A DNA stretch of 64,000 bases from Brachyhypopomus gauderio (lineage: Eukaryota; Chordata; Actinopteri; Gymnotiformes; Hypopomidae), in NCBI RefSeq assembly GCF_052324685.1, contig NW_027506913.1, forward strand, positions 496,001 through 560,000, given 5' to 3'. Positions 13,391 to 25,808 of the stretch are shown piece after piece; position 1 is the stretch's first letter; the number at the start of each line of letters is the position of its first letter. The notes below the pieces were generated by a model. That model was given only the letters and a program-made list of their open reading frames with translations, was not told the DNA's origin and made no database searches. A program made the translations under genes and the position numbers.

Positions 13391-16300
13391 TCAGCCATAC
13401 ACTGCTTATATATTAATTCCCAATAAGCATTTACACAAGATTGTACTAGGGCAGATAACTAAGGCATTTAGTAATGTTTATAAGCTGAAACATGCCCCAA
13501 ACAGGCCACTTTATATGCAAAAGTTTTCCCTGCCTCACCTGCGGCAGGACCCTGAAGATGGCGTTACCACACTGGGTGAGCACAAGGTCCCTGTCAAACA
13601 TCAGGTGGAAGGGGAATGCCTTGCAGAAGGTGTAGGGGCTAATGCGCGTCTCCTGGGTGCTGTTCTCCTCGAAGCCGTCCAGGTCCTCATAAAATGCCTC
13701 CTCCTCTGAGTCCTTCTCCTCAATCAGGAACTTTATGTGGTCACACTCCTCGCTTTTCTGTTGGACAACCTGACGTTGTGAAGAGTTAAGGGATTAGGGG
13801 CTGTAAGATTGTGTTTGCCAATGGTGGTGTTTAAAAGAAAAGAAAAAAAAGGCAATGCCGGCAGTGTGGAATGGGCAAGGGTGTGATAACTGATATTGCC
13901 CATCGTTCAGAAGGATACCCGACAGAGCATGAATAGTTTCTAACAATATCAATTTCTTCATCGATCGGCGGTTCTTGCTGTAAGTGCCGACTAAATGCTA
14001 ACCACAGCATGGGCTCAGCAATGAAAACTCCTGCCCTATATATGTCTACAGTACACACTGCAAACGCCATTGGTGATTGGTTTTCCTGAACAGATGTGTA
14101 CTGTAAAACACCCAGGAATACAAAGACACAAGAACCAGTGTACATCCAGAAATCAAAGTCCCACTATGCATCTTGGCATCAGATTTTTTGTTTCTTTTAG
14201 TAATGATTTATAGGAAATGATGGTGATTATTCACTCAAGCTGCTTATATGGTTTAAATGTATGCTAATAATGTCCATTTCACATAAGCCACCTACAGCCT
14301 TGCTCCTCTAGTGCTGTTCTGCACATTGAAGCCTTATCTGAACACACCCAACACGGTTGGTCAGAGTGTTCAGGTGTGTCTGTAAGCCAGAGCTGAATAC
14401 TCTTGAACTATACTCTGCAGAACAGAGCAGAACTGTGTAACGCATGGTGTTTCTGCTACTTGGCCATCTGAGTAAATCTGATTACTTGTCAATTGTAGGA
14501 CCTAGCACCAGTGAGTCAGCGTGTTTATTTGTTTTTGCGCTGAGATGGTACTAGCTATGCCAGTCTTCCTTGTAAACAAGATTTCAAGATGAGAAAACTC
14601 ATGAAAATGCATGAGCTATCCTCACACATTCTGAATTCACACACAATCAGAATTTAACAGATTACATTTATTGTACTCGCCTACCTACTTTGAGTTAACA
14701 AAAAGCAGACATTTCTGAAAATTAGCCATTTGTGTTGTTTGGCGTCAACAGTAAATCCCTATAATATAAAACATGCTGTATGTCGGGCCTGTACGGAGAT
14801 CTTTTAGTCAGCCCTACTCTGCAGCTGCTCGACTTGAAACTGAAGCCATTTTTGCTGACGTCAAGTCACAGTGTCTTTTGCCCTGCTGTTGCCGAGGAAA
14901 CACCCGCTACCATGGGTTTTTTTTTTTTTTTTTTTTTACCGGTAAAATCAGGTGTTGCGTTTGTTCAGAGGATCTGGCAAATTCAGCTCCTCTAATCTCA
15001 TACTAAATCCGTCGTAGTGCATCCATGAGGAAGAGGGAGTGAGAGAAAGAGAAGAAGACAAGCAGAGAGAGAAGAGTGTGTTGGTCCTGGAGGTGATTAC
15101 TCTTTTGGGGGCGGGGTTAGAAGCCTTCCTCCCATTAGACTGTTGTCGTCACTACATGTTCTACATGTTCAGCGGTGCACGTTTTCTCCCTCCTGCTTTT
15201 GATCTGCGTTAAGACCAAGTTCGGTGGGTTTCTATTTTTGTCGACGACCCCGTTTCTGCTAGCGCGTGCTGAGCATCAGAGCTCGGCTGTAACGTCCTGC
15301 GGCACAAGAGTGGTGGGAGCGGGCTGAAAAAAAAACGAATACGGCGGGATGTTGGGTTTGTGGATGGAAGTGAGCAGTGGTGGTGGTGGAGGATGGTAGG
15401 TGACGCAGGATGGGGCCGAACCTTCATCTCGATCTCTGTCCCATGGATCTGCTGTGCGACGGTCTTGATGATCCCGATGACAATGTCCTGGAGGCCCTCT
15501 CTCTCGGAGTAGTAGTGCAGGATGAGATTGTTGCCCTTCTCCGCGTCTGTGCAGCGGAAGGAAGGCGCACGCATGCCCGGGTAAATGGTGCCCAGGTGGT
15601 CGTGCAGGGCGTCCAGGTTCTGAAAGAGCAGTGACCTTTTCACCTTCGACTCCCTCTCCCTTCAGTAGTGTCGGTGTACGGTGTAGCGCCATGCTATGTA
15701 TGTGGCTGAACTGTGAACATGTTCCACATGTTCATTTAACTTTGCTCTACATTTTTGAACAACACAAGTGCAAAATTCAACAAGTTCACATTTCAGTGCA
15801 TATATCATTGTAAACTGAACAATTTTTTTCTAGTATATTCAGCATATACTGTAATATATTCCATAGTGCTATAGTCCCTTTCTTAGTGTAAGATGTAGTG
15901 ATGCCTGTTACCCAAAAATCTAACTTGCTCCCATAAAATGATTAATACTTTACAACCACCTCATCCCCTAAAAAACAAAAAAAAAAAACAAATGTTAAAC
16001 ACCACAAATCATACACAACAGAGGAGGACAGAGGTGATTAGGGAGGGGAAGAATGGCCTTACTTGAAGGAACTCTCGCACGTTGGAGCCGAGCACTCTGA
16101 GGATTGTGTCGTAACCAGACTCCTGACAATACTCAAAGAACATCTTTCCAAACATCTGCAGGATGTCGCCTGCTTCGATCTCTGTTCCAATCAGACAGCT
16201 TCATGTTATTATGTGCATTAAAAAATTGATTGTTTTTCTTGCTTATAACATTGCTAATGTGTTACATAGTCCCGAAAATTGAAAGATTTAATAGGTAATG

Positions 16301-19300
16301 CCTGAAAAGTATCTAAATTTGTGAAAAGGAGAAGACTTTGGATTATATCTGTTCAGAAATTAGCACAGTTATACAGGAAAACTTTTTGGACACTTTCAAT
16401 AAAGGTGAAATTAAATGAAATCCCGCTTACTTAGAACTTTGCTCGCAGCTGCCACAAGATCGTATGTCTTGGCATCTTCATAGATGATTCTGACCAGGAA
16501 CTGTCCTTCAACATCGACCTGGGCCTCCCGCCTGAGATAAATTTAGAATGTGACAACTTTCAGCCAGTGCTAGAGGTTTAGTGAGGTGCTTCCTGAATGT
16601 TTCTTTGAAAAGATACCTGTTTAGATGGCTTTGAACATTTAAAACCGTTTATGTTGCCATGATTTATTGACAGAAATCACTGTATACAGAAAAGACTTCT
16701 TGTATCCCATCTACATGCAGTTTTTGCCAGGAACTGCATCAGTTCTGTGACGTAGTGATCTGAGACATCTATATTTTAAAATGTATAGCACCAAAATTTT
16801 AAAGGGGATGGAATATGCTAAAGCATTTTGCTAGAAATATCTTAATTGAAAACTCCCTCTCAACAAAAAACATTGACATATTACTTTACAGTTAAATATA
16901 CTGCAGCTGTGAATAACTGCATTCAAACCACTTTGCACACTTACACCATGTGCACATTGATCTAATGCAGGCCTGCACATTTTTGGAAACAGGCCATTGC
17001 AATTAGGCATAGAACAAACTCAGCAATATAAAATATCTGACATGCACACAAAATGCAGTTTAATTCAGGTCCTTGACAAGGTCTCTGACCTTAAAGTCAC
17101 CTTATCAGGCCAAGCTCAAAAAAGAACACAGATTTGCAATGATGAACCAAATGATGAATGATCGGTTTAGCTAAACACACAATGCAAGGTTAAAACAGCA
17201 TGAGAAACACTCTTGAGATGCTGCACAGGGCCCAAAATAGACCAGATATTACATCATTAATCAGGCCCATTTTAGCGAGCGTACTGAGATAAGCTGCCAT
17301 GGTGATAAAGGTGAGGTTTGCTGAAATAACTTTGCAATAACAGTAGTGGAGTGTTACTGTAGCGGAGCAATGGGAAGTGAAGGAAAGCGGTGAAAAAAAT
17401 TCAATACCAGTTCTCACAAGTCAAGTCTGGTAAGATAAAATTGGGCCCATAAAGGAAGATATTTTCTGATGAGCCAAAGGGTCAGATGAAGCCAATAGAA
17501 TATGAGCTACATGACTCTGAATTAAACTTTTTGGAAATATCTGGATTTCTGCATGACTCAAGCCTAGGCCTGTCGCGATAATTACATTATCGACTTATCG
17601 TACGATAATTTTTTTAACTGCGATCATTTTTGCTGATGTCGATAATTGGCCATTGGATTTCTGCGCAAATTTGTTTACATGAGAATAAACCGCAACTACG
17701 TCAGATTTCAGAAAGGCACGCAGTGCTGCTTTCTCGCTGCCCCCTCCCCCTTAAGGGAAGACGAATCTGTGATCAGAGACCGACATCTACCGGTTAGGAA
17801 ATGAGTGCAGTACACGGAGAGCGTATGCATCAATAACAGTGCCTCCACACACACAGGTGGAGATGTGTTAGTTTGCGAACGTATTCGAGGCTAATAGGAC
17901 TCGAAATGATTCGAAATAATTAGCTTTTTATCACATTATTTAATGATTGTTTATTATAGTGACCGTAGCGCGCGACTCTGCACACCTCGCGCTAACTTCC
18001 GAGAACGGTTCTTGCCGCATCACATTCTTTGCAGTGTAGTTCGAAATGATATGTAGATATGGTAGTATAAAGAAACACCCCTCAAAAACAGGAAGGAACA
18101 TTTACCTGACAAATTTTAATGTTGCATTGTGTTCCAGGTTTGAAAAGTGCTGGAATTTGTTCGTTTCACAACAAATAGCTATCTGACTGAACAGTTCTCT
18201 TGTATTACGTTAACAAATATGAGCCTCTTGTAATTCCAGGACGAAACATGAGAGAACGCGAAGACGTTAAGATTGGGCGTTTTGAAAATAAACAACCAAT
18301 AAATAGTGTGATAAAAAGCGAATTATTTCGAATCATTTCAAGTATATGTATAAATATTTAACTTAATTAAGCTTAACGTGCTGGTAAATATTGAAATGGA
18401 CCTTGAAAGTGATGTACAAGTCCTTGAATTCCACCTTGTTAAGGTGTATGAACCCTGCAAACATGACTTTGTTGGCGCGCACGAAGTTACAGGCGGAGCC
18501 ACCGCGATTACGTCAATTTCGTATAAACCAGGCTTAAACCAGGCTTAACTCGCTATATAGCCAAAGATGCTGCCGTTAAATAAACATTTATAAACATGCT
18601 GCAAAGATTTGACAAGCAGTATGAACTGCCAAAGAAAACCTATATCTCCCAAACTGCCATTCCAACCTATAATGAAGTGAAAGATGGCATTCTGAAGGAG
18701 ATTAAAGACATCTCGTTTTACTCTGCCACTACAGATATGTGGTCAAGCTCAAATATGACCCCATATATGAGCTTTACAATACATTACATTACTGCAAACT
18801 GGTGTAATTGTATTATTATGCTACTATATTATTATTGTGGCACATTGTCTTAAAGCTCCTTTGGGGAACCCAGAAGCAAGAACAAATTCTATAACGGCAC
18901 TTTAAAATTACAATATTATCGTTTATCGCAATAGTTTCTGGGACAATATATCGTTCTGAAAATTTTGTTATCGTGACAGGCCTACTCAAGCCTCTTCTGA
19001 ATGGACATTCACAATCATAACCCTACAATTCTGCTGCAGAATGTCTCCATAAATCTTCAGATCTCAATAAAAGGACTCTTCTGCTATGCTTCACAGCTGG
19101 AATTAATTTTTATTGCCTAGTGGCATGCATGTTTTTACACACACTCACCGGCCACTTTATTAGGTACCCCTGTCCAACTGCTCATTAACGCAAATGTTGA
19201 ATCAGCCAGTCGCATCATGGCAGCAACTCAATGCAATTAGGCATGTAGACATGGCCAATATCTGCTGCAGTTCAAACCGAGCATCAGAATGGGGAAGAAA

Positions 19301-22053
19301 GGTGAAACAGGTGTTTTACAATAACTGTTAAGTGACTTTGAATGTGGCATGGTTGTGCCAGATGGGCTGGTCTGAATATTTCAGAAACTGCTGATCGACT
19401 GGGATTTTCATCCACAACCATCTCTAGGGTTTACAGAGAATGGTTAGAAAAACAGAAAATATCCAGTGAGTGGCATTTCTGTGGGCGCAAATGCCTTGTT
19501 GATGCCAGAGGTTAGAGGAGATGGTTTGAGCTGATAGAATGGCAACAGTAACTAAAATAATCAGTCATTACAACTAAGGCTTGCAGAAGAGCATCTCTGA
19601 ATGCACAACACGTTGAACCTTGAGGCGGAAGGGCTATAGCAGCAAAGACGACACCGGGTGCCACTCCTGTGAGCTAAGAACAGAAAACTGAGGCTAAAAT
19701 TCACACAGGCTCACGAAAATTGGACAATAGAAGGTTGGAAAAATGTTGCCTGGTCTGATGAGTCTCAATTTCTGCTGTGACATTCGGATGGTAGGGTCAA
19801 ACTTTGGCATCAACAACATGAAAGCATGGATCCATCCTGCCTTATATCTTCGGTTCAGGCTGGTGGTGGTGGTGCAATGGTGTGGGTGATATTTTCCTGG
19901 CACCCCTTGGGCCCATTAGTACCAATTGAGCATCGTGTCAACACCACCACCTACCTGAGTATTGTTGCTGACCATGTCCATCCCTTAATGACCACTGTGT
20001 ACCCATCTTCTGATGGCTACTTCCAGCAGGATAACGCGCCATGTCATAAAGCGTGAATCATCACAGACTGGTTTCTTGAACACGTCAACGAATTCACTGT
20101 ACTCGAATGGCCTCCACATCACCAGATCTCAATCCAATAGAGCACCTTTGGGATGTGGTGGAACGGGAAATTCGCATAATGGATTAAGGATTAAGGACGA
20201 AAGATTTAAGGCAGTTTTGAAGGCAAAATGGGGTCCAACCCGGTACTAGGAAGGTGTACCCAATAAAGTGGCTGTTGAGTGTAGATTGTCTCCTAATATA
20301 CCAGTGTACATATACCAAAAAGTCCGCCTTTTCTTTCCTTGTCTGAAACTACACAGAAACCCACTCCGGTTGGTGGTCTTCTGCACACTTGAGATGGGCA
20401 ACAGAGTTTTTCCAGAAGCAGTGGATTCCTCCCTAGTAACCTCCCACTGAATACCTCTCTCCTTCAGTGTTTTACTTATGGCAGACTCAGGAACACAGAT
20501 GGTATCAAGCCCAAGGGACGCTTGCTGATCCTGAGCCGACCTCCTAAGGATCCTTGTCTCTTGGCTTTGGGTGGTGCCGGATCTTGGTGGATTGGACTGA
20601 ATTTTTCTGTACGTCTTCTCTTATAACACTCAAAAGGGTTTTGTAAGATAATCTAAAATGTTTGAGCCATTCTGCAACATTCCTTCAAAATTGTGTTGTA
20701 ACTAAAATTGCATAGCAGTTCAAGCCCACACCTGAACAAACTGAAGCATCTGACTTTGAACAAGGCATTTTTTCTGCCTCTACATACATTTTCAACAAGG
20801 GAAAATGTATTTAAACACCTTGAATATACATCACAATGTAAAACTAACTTAATGGGGTATGCTAAACAACTTTTAAATGCCTTTCATTATTAGGATTTAG
20901 AAGATCACATTTTAGAGGTAATTATTTTAGTAATCCACATGAGCTATTCAGCATGACTCCCAGAGCAATGGTAAACCACTCTCAACAGAGTCACTGACAT
21001 GTTTTTTTTTTTAATAAATAAAAAATCAAACAACACAGGCCAGACTCACACCAACACAAAACCCACTTCAATCCCACTTCATCTTTGTGGATGTGATGAT
21101 GTTGTGGATGTGTTGATAAAAGGCCATTCAAACAATATCCGGTCTGCAGCAATTACGATCCAGGGTACGCAGTGGCTGACAAATTATAATGGGACCACAT
21201 GATCAAGGGCCAATAACTGTGTACCTACAAAATTCTATTGTAAGTGACTGTAGGTTTAATCATTTAGGTGTTCATGAAATTGGCTGATAAGTGTGTATCG
21301 CATAGGTCGGGTTGGTTATGATGTAGCCTAAGCTATTCTGCAAGTAATCCACTATACAGCTACTCTGATGACGAATCGTCTTTCGAGATCTTGTTAAGGA
21401 AAGTTCCATACACCTCTCTATACTGTTGATGCAACTGAAGGTGATATTGGTTAAATATGATAACATCTGCATTATAAACATAAAACTGCGAATGTAGCTC
21501 CACTGTTGTGGATTATCGAGATTAAAACAGAAGTTAACAAGGGCAAATTACGTATTGAATGGGTTTTGTACTCACTTGATATCCTCCCATACATCCGGGC
21601 CGAAATTTCTCAGTACCAGAAGTTCTAATGCGTGGTTGACAAAACCATACTGGAAAACGAAACAAAAAATGTGCATAATCATATATATATATAGATTAAT
21701 ATATTGTTACTCGCGTTCCTACCCGCATTTATTGAGATAAATACGCAGCATCTCCTACATATCATATCACTGATTGCTGTTGGTTAAAAGCATCGGTTAG
21801 GTCTCGTTCTCGCTTATGTAATGTAATGCTTTATAACGCTTTACTAAATAGCCTTACTGAAGTTACAAAAATCAAATAATCAATGTCATCTAGCTGTGTC
21901 AATAAATCGATAATTTCTACTGCTTACTTTTGCCTATTGACGATACAACCGCGATATACAATATAAATACACGCACTACCTCGTAAACATAATGATATAA
22001 TGAAATAACGATAGATAAAATACTGCATCGAATACATTTGTGCCACCTACCAT
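2695..22053 (-). CDS. gucy1b1: Soluble guanylate cyclase subunit beta-1 (13 coding exons, 609 aa)
   Basis: This is the haem-binding subunit of the cytosolic nitric-oxide receptor, which turns GTP into cGMP. Coding exons in order: 22053-22051, 21649-21576, 16531-16431, 16181-16063, 15619-15422, 13769-13539, 12973-12857, 12181-12048, 11167-10970, 7179-6942, 5817-5677, 3505-3351, 2815-2695. All junctions are GT-AG and the 1830 nt join without a frame break. The H-NOX domain spans about residues 1-190; proximal haem ligand His105 and the YxSxR motif (Y135, S137, R139) fall exactly on human numbering. PAS and signalling-helix regions follow, then the cyclase domain with E473, C541, N548 and R552. 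Where alpha has a metal-binding Asp, beta has Gly (motif LFSGIVGF), as expected for this subunit. The protein stops at RKNL, about 10 residues before the human (619 aa) end. gucy1a1 lies upstream on the same strand. Identification is by recognising family motifs, not by a database search. Confidence 0.96.
6743..6905. repeat. Compound (TG)n-(AT)n-(TG)n microsatellite
   Basis: An (AT)n core at 6804-6892 is flanked by TG/CA-rich repeats. It lies in gucy1b1 intron 10, beginning about 37 bp after the end of exon 10 (6942) in transcript direction. Confidence 0.95.
10807..10842. repeat. 18-bp tandem duplication
   Basis: Two identical copies of ctccatgtaaggttaaac, in gucy1b1 intron 9 about 130 bp past exon 9. 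Confidence 0.9.
13026..13100. repeat. (AT)n microsatellite, left of the Tc1-type insert
   Basis: About 75 bp of pure AT repeat in gucy1b1 intron 6. Confidence 0.95.
13101..13318. mobile_element. Short Tc1-type non-autonomous element inserted in an (AT)n tract
   Basis: The left end tgctcaaaaaataaaggga and the right end ccctttattttttttgagca are inverted repeats, typical of a teleost Tc1-like MITE. There is no coding capacity. (AT)n microsatellite flanks both sides (13026-13100 and 13319-13387), as expected for insertion at TA inside an AT array. It lies in gucy1b1 intron 6. Confidence 0.8.
13319..13387. repeat. (AT)n microsatellite, right of the Tc1-type insert
   Basis: About 69 bp of pure AT repeat, probably the other half of the array split by the small element. 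Confidence 0.95.
17902..18340. repeat. Inverted repeat nested inside the hAT element
   Basis: Arms at 17902-17941 and 18301-18340 are about 37/40 complementary (core gaaatgattcgaaataatt) and enclose about 360 bp. I could not find a target duplication beside the arms, so this may be a nested MITE or part of the hAT element itself. Confidence 0.7.
18596..18853 (+). pseudogene. hAT transposase remnant (about 60 recognisable residues)
   Basis: The open frame carries [17 protein letters not shown] followed by [22 protein letters not shown], the stretch around the first catalytic aspartate of ZBED1-like hAT transposases. The BED zinc finger upstream and the rest of the catalytic and dimerisation regions downstream are missing. 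The open frame ends soon after in non-homologous sequence. Confidence 0.8.
19142..20281 (+). mobile_element. Tc1-like DNA transposon, degenerate (1140 bp)
   Basis: The ends are inverted repeats (CACTCACCGGCCACTTTATT at left; the right end reads the same with few changes on the other strand). The right end abuts TA; the expected left TA reads CA. Between them is a transposase gene broken by stops and frameshifts. Its DDE-domain piece [13 protein letters not shown] is at about 20013-20056, and a later piece resembles the family's NPIEHLWD motif. It lies in gucy1b1 intron 2, 157 bp after the hAT element. Confidence 0.9.
19826..20056 (+). pseudogene. Tc1 transposase catalytic fragment
   Basis: This open piece includes [12 protein letters not shown] and [13 protein letters not shown], the region around the second catalytic Asp of Tc1/mariner DDE transposases. 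It is followed at once by a stop, and flanking pieces lie in other frames, so it cannot make an active enzyme. Confidence 0.85.
22051..22053 (-). other. gucy1b1: gucy1b1 first coding exon contributes only the ATG
   Basis: On the minus strand the start codon is followed at once by a consensus donor (ATG|gtaggt). The next exon opens with TAT (Tyr2) after a ttttccag acceptor at 21651-21650, giving the invariant [13 protein letters not shown] start of the beta-1 H-NOX domain. No other upstream ATG supplies that N-terminus. The rest of this exon is 5' UTR and its transcription start cannot be placed from sequence alone. Confidence 0.85.
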
Positions 22054-23521
22054 GATTTCTCTCTCTTTTTCCCGGATAAAATAAATCTGAAAACAGAAGC
22101 TTTGAAACCGCTTTCAGCTGTTATGTGGGAAAACCACCATTCCTGAAACTAATCTCTGTTTGATTGGCAGAGACGTATCCAATCAGAGCTCGGGGATGCA
22201 GCAACGTACGGACGCTCCTCACCACAAATTGCGTATACTTTTTATTCTCGCGTCGCCATAACTCTATAATAAATATGATAAGTCCTACTGATAATGTCAG
22301 AATCCTTCGATTGCATAAAATAGACAAGGATCTTATCTTCTTCACTTGATAATACTTCATAGAATAAAACAAAAAGTATAGCATATTTCAAGTATACCTA
22401 ATTTACATTACAGCTCAGAACAGACAAACTTAGAACCTAGAAAGGCCACATTTCAAAATGATCTACACAACAGTCACCTACATAATGAAAACTATGCTAT
22501 AAAATGCAAAACTAATTAGATTAATGTTACAGTACCTAATAATGTATCCAACATTTTAGACCATTAGGTCTACATGTATTACATACAATAATAAGCATAC
22601 TGTAGTTAATTGTACATTAATAAATCTAATAATAAAATGTGTTCTATTATAACTAAAAACACATAACTAAAGCAAAGGTAATGTTAACCATAGCCATATT
22701 GTTTTTTTTTTTAATAAACTGTTCATAAGGAGCTGTGCATTTTTATAATTATTTAGTAATAGTGATACAGAAGCGACACATCTTGAGTAGTCACAATGTT
22801 TATTAGAGGTGTATTACGATACAAAAGTCACAAGGAAACATTATAAATGTTTGTTTTTAGGATGGTTAAACATTCACTGTGGTCAAACTATGTTGCAGTA
22901 CAGTTAGGTCTACTGTGAGTCTGTGAATTTCCTTCCACTGTGAGCAATACTAGATTAATGTTGTCTACTCGTGTGGTCCAGTCGCTGTATTTAGAGTATT
23001 CAAATGATCACCATTGTTTGACATTTTTAAAACCACCCAAATCTTGTCCTTTTCACCGACTAAAATGACAAACACCTGAATTACGTCCTATGGCTTCTGC
23101 TCTGCAGGAGTATATTAAACACTGCTAATTTCACTGTGTATCTCCATATCTTCTAGATATCCATACAAGCAATAACAGAAAGCTTTTTTAAGTGATTGAG
23201 CTCAATTTAGACTTTTTCCAAGTAGTGCTTGGTTGTTGTTTTTTTTGTGGTCAAATCCAACTGAAGGAGGCCAAATGTAAGCACAATGACACAATCAGTG
23301 TTTCAAACTCTGCAAACACCTGCATATAAATGTGACACAAATCAGTCTCTATGAACTTAAACATAAACAGTGCTCAGTCGAACCCTTTAAACAAGCTTTT
23401 TTGGCAACTTTCTATTGCTGAATAACTTGCTACCTTTGGCCAAGCTCAAAAGATATATATATCGCACCTCACGCCAGGCAGCTCTGAAGCAGGGTGCTAA
23501 GTATTCATCAGTTATTTATGT
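22054..23521. other. Gap between gucy1a1 stop and gucy1b1 start
   Basis: About 1.5 kb of AT-rich sequence. It must hold the gucy1a1 3' UTR and the gucy1b1 5' UTR and promoter. I see no coding exon and no transposon, and no clear TATA box could be assigned. Confidence 0.7.
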
Positions 23522-25770
23522 TTATTTCGCGCCTTCTTTCACAGAGTCTCTGTGAGGGTCGATGGTCCTTTGATTGGACACCTCAAGGAAGTAACAAATG
23601 CCAGGGATGTCGGAAGGGAAGTTGGGCGGCAGTTCTTCTCTCGACCGTGGGGTGAAAGCAAACTCGGGGCGATCTTTTAGTAGCCTGGAACAAGAGAGGA
23701 CGCGTCAGATGATGCTTAACGAACGGAAATTTAGTGCCCTGCGTGTGCTGTGTGTTTATGTAAGTGCTACAAGGCCCACTGCATCTGTCCTCACGTCCAT
23801 CTACTGAAGTCTCAGATAAACAGATATGAACCACATGTAGAAAGGACAGAGGGATGAAAGACAAAAAAATGGAACATTTAGCCAATGAAAAAGAGGGAAA
23901 ACAATGAAAAGTTGGTGAAAATAGAAGCTGTAAACACAGCACGTTAACTTTGTCCTGGCCACTGTACCTGTAGGTGGTGGGACTGATGTTGATCTTTCTT
24001 GGTAGACTACAGGACTCAAACTTGTTGGCTAAGGTGACATTGTTGCCGAAAAGGCAGTATCGAGGCATCTTTACGCCAACCACACCCGCCAGGATGGAGC
24101 CAGAATGAACACCAATGCGCATCTGAGGAGCGAAGACAGGGTCATTGATGAGTAGAGCCATGTCCGCAGCACTGACCTTGAAATGACAATGTCATGTGCT
24201 TAAAGCTCCAAGGTTTGTTAGCATCAACTGTCAAACAGCCCAGGTATGAATGATGGTGATAACCGTGTAATAAGTACAATCAGCAAGATGCTTAACGCAA
24301 GTGACTTCCGTATATCATCAAGAGAGTCAGTCACATAGCCTCATTAATCAAACTGAGTTTAAATTGTATGTCCAGAATAATTTAATATATCTACTTTGTA
24401 GATAGATTTCATATCTGAAAAGCTTTTTGGACATTTACTTATCTAACATTGTTTAATAAATGAATCATGAGAATGTCATGTGGTAGGATCAAACTCATAA
24501 GTCATAATCCGTTCTTCCTACGACAGACTGTGAGAACAGATAGCAGCTTTCTGCAGGCTGGTCTCAGAAACTTCTAGTGCCAAAACCAAGATGCCGTAGC
24601 TCACATTCTCATGCAAAATAAATAAATATTTAAAAACTATTCTTTTGCACTGCTTTGAAAAAGCTGCACACTGTGTATTTATAAGTTGCCAACTGCAAGG
24701 ACAACATGATGCATTTTACAGAAAAGCTTGTGTGGCAGGACTTAGGATTTTTTATTATTTTGTGTTTTACACGCAGATTGAAATAGAATAATGTGAGTTA
24801 ATGAGAGGTGTAAAAAACAGGCATTAAAATAATGTCTAGTATCTGATTATCTGAACTAAATAACAATGACAGTATAGAATATTAAATAAAGGTTGCATTT
24901 AAACGATTAGATTTTGTAGATATTTACAGATGTTACAAACTACAATGGGATTTGCAGAGAAAAATGGAATTTACAGAGCTACTTGACATAAACCTTTGCT
25001 GTTTGTTGTTGTAAAGTTTACACGCAGTCCTATGATGAGACACTAACCCTAATGACCTCCCCCATTGGGGTTGTAACTTCATCGGACAGTTCCATCATCT
25101 TTAGGGCCATGAGAGCGATTTGGGCAGCATGGTTTGGGCTTTCCTTGTGCAAGCCTCCGGCAACACAGTATGCATCTCCGATAGTCTCCACCTAGAATGA
25201 GATGTGTACAATAATCAAGGAAATTCATTGTTCATTAAATGTTTATTATAACAGTTTATCATTTAATTATCATAACCACTAACAGGCATTAATATAAACG
25301 ATTAATTCCCAATGTGGTGTCACCAAATTATATCATTAGCTTGACAAAGATCTCGGACACAGCAAAATTAAAAATGTTGCACATTGAAGTTATCGGTCCT
25401 TCCATAAGATTGAATTGCTAATAATAATTAACGAGCTGAACAATATCCCCCGTCCCCCTCCAAGGGATAAATTATCCCATTTCTTAATCTCCAGGGTTCA
25501 AGTCACAGTTCTCTGTCCACGGCTGGCTCAGCGTACTGACACGAGAAGAGCCAGATGCAGAGTGAAGAGGGGGATCTATTTTTGGGGCCCGAGCCGTCGC
25601 CAGGAATGTAAGCAAAGCGGCGTCCCAAGCTAAACTCTTCCTCCGCCGTCCTTTACAAAGAGATCCATCTCGCAAGTGTAGACGAGATGTTTTAGTTTCG
25701 CACGGGGGGGAAAAAAATACTGATTACATTAGCCGACCTCATGGGGCACAGAACAGAGAACGTGGGGGAA

Positions 25771-25808
<38 letters not shown>

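Larger units (their letters stand above)
17565..18984 (+). mobile_element. hAT-superfamily DNA transposon, internally deleted (1420 bp)
   Basis: The ends are imperfect inverted repeats beginning TAGGCCTGTCGCGATAA and closing TTATCGTGACAGGCCTA. A perfect 8-bp target duplication CTCAAGCC lies at 17557-17564 and 18985-18992, the hAT hallmark. Inside is only a fragment of transposase, so this copy is non-autonomous. It sits in gucy1b1 intron 2. Confidence 0.92.
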
